The notes under the pieces: model-generated | Databases searched by the model: none | The model's input: the letters and a program-made list of their open reading frames with translations, nothing else | What the model was told of the DNA's origin: nothing | Assembly: GCA_905250885.1 (NCBI GenBank) | Contig: CAJNOQ010003217.1 | Span: forward strand, 1 to 20,970 | Origin: Didymodactylos carnosus | Taxonomy: Eukaryota; Rotifera; Eurotatoria; Philodinida; Philodinidae | Reading direction: 5' to 3' | Length of the DNA: 20,970 nt | Shown here: piece after piece, positions 9,701 through 18,646 of the stretch | Layout of the letters: the number at the start of each line of letters is the position of its first letter | Position numbering within the stretch: position 1 is the first letter of the stretch | Translations under genes and position numbers: made by a program

Positions 9701-12700
9701 TGGTATACCAGGTTTGTGTGAACAAATGTTATATGACCTCCTTCGTAAAGATAAAATATATATTGTCAATGAAACTGAACGTGAAAAAATTCAAGAACAA
9801 GAAAATGAATTAATTAATGGTGATCCACAACTATTAACAATATCAAAACAAAATGGATTATTAAAAAATATATTTCATCATCATCATCATCATCAATCAT
9901 CGTCAACAACAAATAGTTCAGATAAAAAAGTAGCAGTTAGAATTATTGATATAAATAACAAAATTGATCCTCTACAACGTGTATGTTTAGTAAGAAATAG
10001 TGAGACGTTAGACACCGATATACAACAAGATTTTCAAGATTATATTCTCTGTCGTATTGATCGTTTATCCGAAGGTGAAAGTTTATTGGCTAAAATTGCA
10101 TCTGTTGCTGGTGTTACATTTTCGAGGTAATAAAATGTTTCAAGATACTCAGATTAATTTTATGTCAAAATAATACTTCCTTTTAAATTCAAGTTTTGAA
10201 TTTTATTTACAATCAATTGTCAAATCTATACAGAAAATATATCTTATTATAACTAATTTTCTTTTTATAGAAATTTTTTATTAGCATTACTTGATACAAA
10301 TGCGAAACAATCGATGAATATTAATGAATGTTTAGTTGAAATGATGCAACGTTCAATTATTGAGTGTGCAATGAAACGAAAGACCGCAAATATCCTATAT
10401 AAACAACAACAACAACAAAAACAGTACCAAAATTCTACAGATAATTCGACATTAAATGGTAATCATCCAATGAAATGTTATTGTTTGAATAATCTATCTG
10501 GTATGGCATTTATGTGTAAAATGATGTCTTTTACTCATCCCACAATTCGTGATGTCATTTATGATACATTAACAGAAAAAACAAAACAAATATTACATGA
10601 AAAAGCAGCATCCTATCTCGAAGAATGCAACCCATTATGTCGGGGATGTGGTGGTGGTGATACACCGTTTTTAATTTGTCATGATTTAACACAATTTTTA
10701 CAACATAATCAACAATCACTTTTCAACATTGTAACATTAATTGCATTAAAAAAAATCGATAATGATATTACCAAACAATTGAGACAACGTGGCACAAGTG
10801 AACCAGAAAAAAATACATCTTTAACACATGTAAAACTATCCCTGCTCCATTCACTATCGACCTCTTATTCAAATCAAGATGATACAAAAATTAATCCAAG
10901 ATCTGTCAGCGATCCATTAATACCTAATTCACAGAATAGATGTAGAAGTAAAAGTGCTTCAGATAATAAAGGAACTTTTAGTATAAAGTAAGTTTTTATA
11001 TGCTTCAACATGTGAAACTAATATAATCATTCGATTCGATATAATCATTCGAAACATTTGCATATAGTACCGAAATAACTTTAAACTTAATTAGGTACTA
11101 ACGTTTCTGAGTCTTTAATACGATCTTAAATAAATAAAACCAGATCCATCATCACTTAAGAATACCTCTTTCCTCATTTTCAGCTTTTCGTAGAAATGCT
11201 GTGAAATAAAAACTGAAACTCACTAACGCTTCATATTTTCCGAACTGTTTGGAACCTCAATAGAGTACTTTTTCATTTTTGTTTCAAGTTTTTAACTATT
11301 ATCGTTCACTAGTTTACCAGAAAACCCGGTTTTTGATTGAACCACATTACACTCCCCCCTCCTTAAATTTCATTCGATCGAGTTAAAAATTTGATCAGAG
11401 GTACTCAAGGTCATTGCGCAGACGCATAATTTTGGAATTTTCTTTTAGACCTTTCTTTACCGAGTTATAGGAAAAATACCGAAAAACTTTCAAAAACCAA
11501 GTTTTTAAGTTTTAGAAACCCTATAACTCAGTAAAGAAAGATCTAAAAGAAAATTCTAAAATTATATCTCTGCGCAATGAGCTTTAGTACCTCTGATCAA
11601 ATTTTTAACTCGATCGAATGAAATTTAAGGGGGGTCGTAATGTGGTCCAATGAACCCCGAAAAAAAATAGTTTTCGAGAAAAAAACGTATTTTGTACAGA
11701 GGCCACTTTTTCAGGGTATTTGCCGCAATATTTATATCTCCACAAAAACTCATCGGAAAATTCTGAGAGACGTCTCATTGTGAAGAAAGTACTTTCTTCT
11801 AGCAGACTATGTGTAAGAAAAGTTTGAATGTACAAAAAACTGAGAGAAAAGTTTATGAATCCAAAAAAATTGAGGTTCTTTAGGCATTGAAGGAAAAACT
11901 TCAAAAAGAGGGAGGAGGGTACCCTTATCTCTCCGATTATTAAGAGATTAACGCACAAAAAAATATATACTGATTAATTTATGACATGTTTTCTTTAGAC
12001 CAAGTGAGATGACAGCTGTAGAAGAACAAGAAAAAGAAAAAGAAATTCAAATCGAATCACCACGAACACCTATTTTAATGCCAAAAGTGAACACTCAATC
12101 AGAATCTAAAAATGATAATTTAACTTTAATACGTTTTGCATCACGATCATCATCGTTGGATCAGGATCATATGAAAATTACCGTACACAAATCAAATCCA
12201 TCCTTAGCGTCACCAATGTCACCGTCAAAAGAATTATTACATTCAACACTGCCTATATTCGAATATCGAAAAGGTGTACCAGAAACATCACCAGTAACAG
12301 GTTCAATAGGTGAAAATAATGCTAAAAATCGAAAAATTTCAAAAAAAAATGATACAAAATGGATAACAAAACGCAGAAAGGAAACTAGTACACAGAAACT
12401 TCAAGTTCTCGTTACAATACTTCGATTTATTTGTTGTACTTTATTGCCAACATCATCTTTAGAAAATATACATGATGATAAAATTAATAATAAAGATAAA
12501 CAGAATAAAACTGATTTAGTGTCATCAACAATACTTGATAGAGAATACATTAATGAAGATGAAATAAATGATAATGATAAAACGGTAAGTAAAACATTTT
12601 TTTTATTATTTTATTATCTCTGATAGTTAAATATGAAATTTTTATTCTATAATCTCAATTATTCATTTTAATTTAGAATAATAATAAAATGAATGGAAAA

Positions 12701-15652
12701 TGTACTACTGTCGAGAATGATAAATCATCAAAATGGAAAAATGTACGACATGCTGTATGTGAATTAGCAAAAAAATATCGTGCTGAAAATAGTGTACCAA
12801 ATTTTGATAATGAAGATTTATTTTATGATATTAAACAAAAATTACAAACACATTTTCAGTTATTAGAACAACAACAACAACAGGCAACATTTTCACTATT
12901 CCAACAATTATATGATGAATCAAAGACATTTCTAACATTTGAATGTAAGTTAAAATTGGAACACTATGAAAATAGACTATTTTATCTTTATTATTTCTTA
13001 AAATATAATGATTAATAATACTTTCTTTTGTGAATACTTTCTAGGACTTGTCCGTTTTCTGAAGGAAAAGGATGTTTGAAGTATAAAGTTTATATATGAG
13101 GATTTTTGTGATTTGTAGAGGGGTTTTTGTCAGTAGCTGTAAACTTTCGGGATGAAATTGTGATTGACCAAATTTCAATATAAATTTGATGTTTACAACT
13201 GCTAAAATGTATGTTTACAGCTACTGAATGGATTAGTAACAGACAGTGCATTATCGATCTAATGTTGTTCGATATAAATTTTAAAAATTATTCAGATATA
13301 TCAATACATCTTCTATATTATAGTTCAACAGTTCAATAGGAATTTTTCACATTTTTGCTTCATAAAAGCAATGTTGACAAACTTTTTTTTTGTTTTAGCT
13401 TATGAACGCTATAAACTATTGACAATTCACTCATATTATCGTAATCAATCGAATGAAGTACCATTAACAAAATCTGGTTCAAAACATCGTATAATAATTT
13501 CCAGTCAAAATGAAATGTTATCAAATGATTGTGATTTTAATGAATTATTAAAATATTTTCAACAAACTGATTTTCAATGGTCAGATTTACGTGCATGTGA
13601 ATGTGATGATCAATTATTAACCATATATATTCATCTTGTTGATCATTATTTAATACTGAATAAAATTGATGAAGTTTTATATTATAAAATAAAAATATGT
13701 CAGTTATTATTAAAATGTAATTGTTTACAACGAGTATTAATTGAAATTGAAAATGGACGAAAATTAGCAAATAAACATACTTATTATCATCTTAATTTTG
13801 ATTTATTAGAGGCAACAGTTTTATATCGTACACGTTTTATAGCTGATGCAAAAAAATTACTTGATAATAGTTTAAATAGTTTAAATCAATTATATAATGA
13901 AATTAAAGAACAAAAATCAACATTAAATCAATTAGGTGAACAAGAAAAATTGGAAAAAAAAATATTTTCTCAAATAAAATCTATAGATTTTAGTAATACT
14001 AGTCCAATTTCATCAAATCGTAAACAATTAAATAATTATTCTAAACCATCATCTATGGATCAAGTAGCAAATTTAGATGAAAAATCACGTATCAATGTTC
14101 AACCATATCGAGTAATATAGAAAATAAAAAATTTTTTTCTTTATAATTTATAATGTTTTTGTTGTTGTTGTTTTTTTGTTTGAATAAAATATGTTTTATC
14201 TATTTTTAGAAACGTCCATCTATTATTCAATTGATGGCTATTCAAGATTCCATGTATAATATTTATTCACTTGAATATTTAATATGTCAATTTTTTGTAT
14301 TACGATATAAAATTGGTAAAAGAGTTGATAATCAAACAATTATTGATGAATCAATTCAAACAATTTTAAAATATCCCTATTATAAATATCCATTTTCATT
14401 TTCTTGTTCATGTACTATTTTATTAATTGATTATTATTATGAAAAACATAAATATGATATATGTTTAAATTTAATTAATCAATTTTTAAATTATTGGTGG
14501 TTAATTAGTCAATCACGTGAAAAATTAGAATTTGCTAAATTAACAACAATATCATTAATAATTGAATTAAATCGAAATAATATTGAACGTTCAATTATTT
14601 GTGGTTATTTTTCAAAAAGAGTTTTAACCGGTTTTCATGAAAATATATTTCTTGTTGAAACAATAATTCAATTAACTTATTCACTTTTATTTAAAATGCG
14701 TTTATCAAATATTGAAATTATATTAAATCATCTTGAATATATTAGTGATCAAACATCTAATTATTATACAAAATTATGGTATTATATACTTGTTGTCGAT
14801 ATAGCCATTGAATTTGGATATGAACTTGTACCAATTAATTTAAAATTTATTAATTTATTATCAAATTATCGTAAAAAATTATCAGAATATGATAAACAAT
14901 TTTTATTATTTTATGTTGATTGTTGTCTAGCACAAATATATTCAAGAATAAAAGAATTTAAATTATCTGTTAAACATTTTAATCATGCATTAAATATGTT
15001 ATCATATATAAAATTATCATTAAATGATTTTGCTGTACAACGAGCTCTTTTTAAATTAGCTGAAGTACAATTATTAAATTGGTGGTATCAAATTAAATAT
15101 AAACAAAATTCAGATATTATATTAGTAACAAAAGATCATTTTCTTTATACATATGCTAAAAATTTATTACCAAAAGAATCAAAATTATTATTACCAAGAT
15201 ATTATATTTATGATGCCTATTTTTCTAGATTAGTAGAAACATATCAACAATCATTATCAAGATCATTATCTACAAATGAACAACAAAATACATGGAAAAT
15301 GAGTTTAAGAAAAGGAAAATATTATGCTGAAAAATATTCTATTAAACTTGATTATGAATGGATTAAACAATTAGATACAAAATGGTCTAATAAAATAGTA
15401 TCGGTAACAACACCAACAAAAACAATAACGAAAAGATCGTTTGGATCATTTGATATAAACACGTCTTCTCTAATAGAAAAACCTCCACTTAGAAAATCGG
15501 TACCACATGATGATTTATTGAGTGAATCAAAATCTCTTGATAGAAAAATATCTCGTGATGATGTTGAAGGTATACAAAATTTTATTGATTGGCGTTTATA
15601 TAATTCGAATAAAGAACGATTTTTTTTTTATATGTTACCGGTGATTGTATAA
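5473..15652 (+). CDS. ADCY10: Soluble adenylyl cyclase (adenylate cyclase type 10), complete gene of 11 exons
   Basis: This enzyme converts ATP to cAMP inside the cell (cytosol, cilia, nucleus or mitochondria in animals) rather than at the plasma membrane. Exons: 5473-6765, 7006-7512, 7608-8683, 8853-9070, 9508-9567, 9634-10126, 10271-10987, 11999-12584, 12677-12944, 13399-14111, 14210-15652. All ten introns are GT-AG, and the exons sum to 7374 bases, exactly 2457 codons plus a TAA stop. The ATG is the first after an in-frame TGA at 5428. In order: low-complexity N-terminus, cyclase C1 (about 185-375), cyclase C2 (about 500-700), NTPase module (from about 716), conserved helical middle and C-terminus. 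Similarity to vertebrate ADCY10 runs along the whole length, for example EYTVIG(R/Q)KVN and LSELR.VTI. It is about 850 residues longer than the human protein (1610), because of polar low-complexity insertions. No transmembrane segment was noticed. The splice model is inferred from sequence alone. Confidence 0.93.
7006..8683 (+). CDS. ADCY10: ADCY10 exons 2-3: catalytic domain C2 and start of the NTPase module
   Basis: Exon 2 is 7006-7512 (residues 432-600) and exon 3 is 7608-8683 (residues 601-958 plus two bases). The 95-bp intron uses GTAAGT and splits SIG|VATGLTYCGVVGH exactly where the protein is conserved. C2 runs from LSELRRVTISF (about residue 499) and keeps TKALLFDKGWSFLCVFGLPG, in which K546 matches human K334. 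It also keeps EYTVIGRKVNMAARL with N627 and R631, the asparagine/arginine pair used in class III catalysis. C2 lacks metal aspartates, as expected for this family. YPLLGRR (716-722) opens the NTPase module; its P-loop reads GDDGIGRT (755-762), with arginine in place of the usual lysine. A serine- and cysteine-rich insertion (CCSCCS) follows. Confidence 0.93.
8853..10126 (+). CDS. ADCY10: ADCY10 exons 4-6: NTPase module with Walker B
   Basis: The exons are 8853-9070, 9508-9567 (only 60 bp) and 9634-10126, covering residues 959-1215. Exon 4 has Walker B ILFIIDD (980-986) followed by VHFADESS, equivalent to FIIDEAQFVDS in the human protein, and then VIMSLKPL. Exons 5-6 give GCQILLVHRLP and CNGIPGLCEQMLYDLL, matching the conserved GIP(F/G).CE.(L/M)L region of STAND-type ATPases. 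Exon 6 carries a (CAT)6 run near 9876 encoding six histidines, inside a polar insertion absent from vertebrates, and ends in VAGVTFSR. The 60-bp exon keeps frame (phase 1 on both sides), which supports it despite its size. Confidence 0.88.
9071..9507 (+). other. ADCY10 intron 4 (437 bp)
   Basis: The donor is GTAAAC and the acceptor GTTTCAG; both flanking phases agree. The intron carries an open frame on the opposite strand (9158-9370, 70 residues) that is less AT-rich than the rest of the intron and has a protein-like mix of residues (for example RIRDEVIELSGLLES). I cannot assign it to a family, so it may be chance or a relic. Confidence 0.8.
10271..12944 (+). CDS. ADCY10: ADCY10 exons 7-9: conserved middle region with large polar insertions
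   Basis: The exons are 10271-10987, 11999-12584 and 12677-12944, covering residues 1216-1739. Exon 7 contains a polyglutamine tract (QQQQQKQ) and then MSFTHPTIRDVIYDTL and AASYLEECNPLCRGCGGGD. The last aligns with a human segment of the form ARFLEE...CDHCRGRD, so the paired cysteines are conserved. The rest of exon 7 and most of exon 8 are S, N, K and P rich and look disordered. Exon 9 has AVCELAKKYR and a second glutamine run. Donors at 10988, 12585 and 12945 are all GTAAGT. Exon 8 is mostly low complexity and is the least certain part, but its phases match on both sides. Confidence 0.8.
11325..11667. mobile_element. Foldback (MITE-like) element in ADCY10 intron 7
   Basis: The left arm, about 11325-11471, and right arm, about 11520-11667, are reverse complements over roughly 145 bp with scattered mismatches and small indels. 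Shared blocks include TTAAATTTCATTCGATCGAG, AAATTTGATCAGAGGTAC, CATTGCGCAGA and GAGTTATAGG. The loop is about 48 bp. There is no coding capacity. The arms have diverged, so the insertion is not very recent. In the pre-mRNA it would form a long hairpin. Confidence 0.85.
11782..11799. repeat. 18-bp perfect palindrome
   Basis: GAAGAAAGTACTTTCTTC is its own reverse complement and lies in intron 7, just right of the foldback element. A second short palindrome (GAGACGTCTC, 11767-11776) is adjacent. No function is assigned. Confidence 0.7.
13131..13226. repeat. Inverted repeat in ADCY10 intron 9
   Basis: CAGTAGCTGTAAAC (13131-13144) is exactly inverted as GTTTACAGCTACTG (13213-13226). A diverged third copy of the motif (GTTTACAACTGCTA) sits just left of the right arm. 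The intron (12945-13398, 454 bp) is otherwise unremarkable. This may be a small decayed inverted-repeat element. Confidence 0.6.
13399..15652 (+). CDS. ADCY10: ADCY10 exons 10-11: C-terminal helical repeat region
   Basis: The exons are 13399-14111 and 14210-15652, covering residues 1739-2457. Exon 10 holds CECDDQLLTIYIHLVDHYL and LNKIDEVLYYKIKICQLLL, then FIADAKKLLDNSLNSLNQLY. These match the human CQCEEIL and AKKMLRKALKLLNR segments, which are TPR-like helical pairs. Exon 11 continues with helices rich in I, L, Y and N (YNIYSLEYLICQFFVL, ITKLWYY-type helices). It ends in a basic, serine-rich tail and TAA at 15650-15652. The 98-bp intron (14112-14209) is phase 0. Codon use is extremely AT-ending (TTA, AAT, ATT). 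In the family this region is thought to regulate the cyclase; that role here is by analogy. Confidence 0.88.
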
Positions 15653-15772
15653 TATTTTGTAAGTTTTTTCCATATTTGTGTTTCGGTTTGTATTTTTGAT
15701 CTGTTTTTCTATATCTATAAGATGTTATGTTACTATTTTGTATATGAGACATGTCAACAAAGGTATTTTTTA

Positions 15773-15778
15773 ATTAAA
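15773..15778 (+). terminator. Candidate poly(A) signal of ADCY10 (ATTAAA)
   Basis: ATTAAA lies about 120 bases after the stop codon, in a T-rich stretch. It is the first common poly(A) signal variant I find downstream of the stop. Such hexamers are frequent by chance in AT-rich DNA. Confidence 0.35.
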
Positions 15779-16034
15779 AAAACGATTTTTATCTACTCGG
15801 GCAATAACGGATCGGCTGAATTGTGCACAAACAATCTCAATGACAATATTAACAGAATGACGTCATCTTCAACTGACTATCAATTCAAAAACTGAATGTC
15901 ATCGGTTGTTTTCTGAATAACTTTTGAACGAAAAATGGTAGAAACATGCATTTTTTATAGTTTTCAAGTAAAAAACTGCCGTCAAATCGGTAAAAAGAAA
16001 CATAATGTATCTAGGTATGCACCAGTTATATAGC

Positions 16035-16262
16035 TGGTATCAGAGCACCCAGAGGAAAATTGCTATAATATGGTGTCTCGATGATTGTTCGTATCTCTCA
16101 TTAACTCATTTAAAAACATCATTTTTGTTCGCTAATATTATGTTCCATGCAAATAGATAGATCTCTCCACAAAATGATTTCTCTACAAACTGAGACATTT
16201 GAAAGGTCAAGGGAAATCTTAATAACCACATTATAACAATTTCCCTGGGTGCTCTGATACCA
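16035..16262. mobile_element. 228-bp terminal-inverted-repeat element with TGGTATCAGAGC ends
   Basis: The left end (16035-16074) starts TGGTATCAGAGCACCCAG; the right end (about 16223-16262) is its reverse complement, with a few mismatches and a small indel over about 40 bp. The core between is non-coding. A further 9-bp inverted pair (TCGGGCAAT at 15797-15805, complement at 16262-16270) might mark a larger element. No target-site duplication is evident. The terminal 12-mer equals the primer-binding-site sequence complementary to initiator methionine tRNA in many plant retrotransposons, but its presence at both ends in inverted order argues for a foldback or MITE origin. Confidence 0.7.
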
Positions 16263-16310
16263 TTGCCCGATCGCGCAAGATACCGTATCGAAAACCATAG
16301 GTCCTCTAAC

Positions 16311-16341
16311 GAGCGAGAAGTATTTACTCTATTTCTCGCTC
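16311..16341. repeat. 9-bp stem hairpin
   Basis: GAGCGAGAA (16311-16319) pairs with TTCTCGCTC (16333-16341) around a 13-base loop, just right of the 228-bp element. It is perfect but short. Confidence 0.5.
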
Positions 16342-16451
16342 ATTTTATATTCATTGTGTATCAAAATTATGTGTCCAACCTTCGTCCTTTCTCATGGGAG
16401 AAACGAAAAACAAATTTAGTTCAATATCGTTCATTTTATCTTTTCCGATTT

Positions 16452-16496
16452 GGTAAGGTAAGGTAAGATATATTGCGATCAGCAATATATCTTACC
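16452..16496. repeat. GGTAA triplication leading into a perfect 15-bp hairpin
   Basis: Three tandem GGTAA units (from 16452) run into GGTAAGATATATTGC (16462-16476), a 5-base loop (GATCA) and the exact complement at 16482-16496. The hairpin is the tightest in the window. It belongs to no gene model; it could be a transposon terminus or a cruciform-prone site. Confidence 0.75.
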
Positions 16497-18242
16497 AGAA
16501 CAGGCAACATATAAATAATATAATACATTTATTTGTACTTTATACACATTTGTATGCGTTCGAAGCCTTCCTAGAATGTTTCTTTTTATGTAAAGTAAAT
16601 AAGAAGATTAAATATAAAAAGAATTGTGATCATTGATAAACTGTAATTTACAGGACACGGCTCCATTTAGTATGTACTATATTATCGCAAACCGCATTTG
16701 CATTGTCTAAAAATGAACAAGACAGACTATCATTTATACTTTAAAAACTAGAAGATGCCAAAAGTCAAAATAGCAAACGTTGCTTTTCATATGAAGACTT
16801 GTACGAGAAGAAAAATTTTTTTCATTTCTATAATAAATTCATCCAAACTAAATTTGTTTACTTAAATAGTACATGTTAACGTCTAGAATAGAGCTTCTTG
16901 GCTGATCGGTCAAGGCATATTATTCGATTAAAACCCTGGAAGATGCTCATTCTTTTTCCTCACACTAGTAGAATAAGTCACTTTATGCATCATTGCTTAC
17001 ATTTTTGCGCTGAAGATTTGCGAGAAAAAAATGTGAAAACTTGACTGAAGATGCTCCTTGCCTGTTCGGACAATATATCTTGTCAAAACGAGCCATATGT
17101 CCCGATCGGACTAGAAGACGTGTACGTATTTCCTTTTATAGTTTGATAGCCCGGAATATTGTCTACAAACCTAAACAAAGTCAATGTCGAAATAGCAGTT
17201 TTCAATGTATTTTTTATCGTATTTAATAAAGTTTATAACAATAGCAGTTTTCATAGGATCTGCCTAATAAGTTGCTTAAAAAATTGATTAACCTCAAAAT
17301 AGTTGAGAATGATCACGCTGAAAACCCTGACACAGCTTGTTTTCATATTGAATTTTTGTAGCATCATCATTGTACACAATAAAACTCTTTATATCCGTCA
17401 AAAATGACTCAGGCTTTCAGGATATGCTGGAAACAAAATCTTCTTCTGAATTGCATTAATTAAAAATTATTAAAATAACCGATCATATTCTATTTTATAA
17501 CGCGACAGTGACAGTAATACAGAAAAAAACATTTATATGAACTAAAATTGTCGGAAAAAGATTCCTCAATGCTTTTTCCGAACAAACGTATTGCATCTGC
17601 AAAAATATAAGGCTTCAAACACACTCTAGATTCTGCTTTTCACTTTTACAGTAGTTCACTTGTACTAAGAATTAAACTATATCGAGAAAAGATCAGAAAA
17701 CACATAAAGTAAAAAAATGTTTAAAGTTTAAAATAACATAATCATACCGATAAATTATTTATAAAAGAAAACATTAATGATTTTTTTCAATATCTAAATA
17801 TTGAAAGAAAAAACGAAAATAAGAGAAGTACAACAGAAAATTAGAGAATTTGCTCCGCAATTATCACCAACACGATTAACATTCGAAGTTTAGCTAAAAC
17901 CAAGAGAGACAGAACGATAACACCTACACAAAAATTCAAAAACCCTTATAAGAGTCTATAACACTGTTTCGAATAAAATATTAGCCGCTTTCGATCAAAC
18001 AAGAAATTGTTTCGATTGCTAAGCCTAGTCAGATCGTTGAAAAAAGTTGTTTATAAAAAGAAAAAGAGTTTCTTTCTTATAAACTATACGTTGAGATCAT
18101 GTCCTCCTTTTTCTCCGCTATTCTAAATTTCATGATGTCTCAGAGACATTCAATTATTCTAATATAAAAAATATTAAGCCCAATTTGTTGCACATTATTT
18201 GATTTGACTATTACATTATATATTTAAGTAGAATCCGTTCGT

Positions 18243-18248
18243 TTTAAT
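18243..18248 (-). terminator. Candidate poly(A) signal of GOPC (ATTAAA, minus strand)
   Basis: Read on the minus strand, ATTAAA lies about 105 bases past the GOPC stop codon. Spacing and sequence suit a cleavage signal, but AT richness makes chance likely. Confidence 0.35.
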
Positions 18249-18352
18249 GGTAAATATTGTCTAGTCGACTTAAGATATCGATCAATCACAGATACTCCAG
18301 TTCTGTAAAAACAACAAATAATCAATACTAATGTGACAGTTGTGTTTCTATC

Positions 18353-18646
18353 TTACTTGGTGTTTGATTCACTGGCGTTCGATGATTGTTCCAATGTTGC
18401 TTTTAGCTTTGAACTATCATTAGAGCCATTAACAATTGTTCGATTCGAATTCTCACTATGACTGTTGTTGTGATCACTTGATGTTGATTGTTGTTTACAG
18501 CGTGGATGAGATGTTTCGTAACTATGATCGGTTTTATTCGAAATAAATTTATATTTTAAATTATTCTCGGTTAAATTAGTCAATTCTTCAGTATCACTAT
18601 CGTTATCGGGTGCAACAAAAACCACATTCATTGTTATATCACTTTT
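18353..18646 (-). CDS. GOPC: GOPC last exon: final PDZ strand and diverged C-terminal tail
   Basis: 97 codons and a stop. It starts [18 protein letters not shown], matching EIEFEVVYVAPEVDSD in the human protein. LKYKFI may correspond to the human YRLYL. After that the tail is S, N, H and T rich and cannot be aligned. Read alone, the ATG at 18629-18631 would look like a gene start, but it is an internal methionine five codons after the splice acceptor TATTTTAG. Confidence 0.93.
   Translation of the reverse strand, partial: KSDITMNVVFVAPDNDSDTEELTNLTENNLKYKFISNKTDHSYETSHPRCKQQSTSSDHNNSHSENSNRTIVNGSNDSSKLKATLEQSSNASESNTK

Larger units (their letters stand above)
10988..11998 (+). other. ADCY10 intron 7 (1011 bp), enlarged by a foldback element
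   Basis: The GTAAGT donor at 10988 and the TTCTTTAG acceptor ending at 11998 join AA|A within a lysine codon. It is by far the longest intron. Much of its length is the inverted repeat at 11325-11667. An 18-bp perfect palindrome lies at 11782-11799. The reverse-strand open frame at 11605-11958 overlaps the right arm of the foldback and is not considered a gene. Confidence 0.85.
15653..18352. other. Intergenic region between convergent ADCY10 and GOPC
   Basis: About 2.7 kb contain the 3' ends of both genes, a short inverted-repeat element (16035-16262) and two hairpins, and no gene I can support. The short open frames at 16263-16466 and 17041-17226 have no recognisable motif. From 17240 to about 18200 the DNA is plain AT-rich sequence with nothing notable apart from short chance frames. 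Confidence 0.6.

Noticed and set aside
11605..11958. 117-codon minus-strand frame in cyclase intron 7
   Set aside because: It overlaps the right arm of the foldback element, and its composition follows the AT-rich non-coding sequence.
16891..16948. tRNA-like stretch (GGCTGATCGGTCAAGGC resembling an A box, ATTCGATT resembling a B box, matching ends GAGCTTC / GAAGATGCTC)
   Set aside because: It is only about 58 bases long with no room for anticodon and variable arms, and the B box lacks GGTTC. At best it is a decayed tRNA-derived fragment.
17801..17893. Thirty codons ending IREFAPQLSPTRLTFEV and a stop, with a protein-like look
   Set aside because: It is too short, has no supporting splice signals or neighbouring exons, and matches no family I know.
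18353..18631. A separate small gene starting at the ATG at 18629-18631 on the minus strand
   Set aside because: The residues before and after that methionine continue the GOPC PDZ domain across a good splice acceptor, so it is an internal codon of the last GOPC exon.
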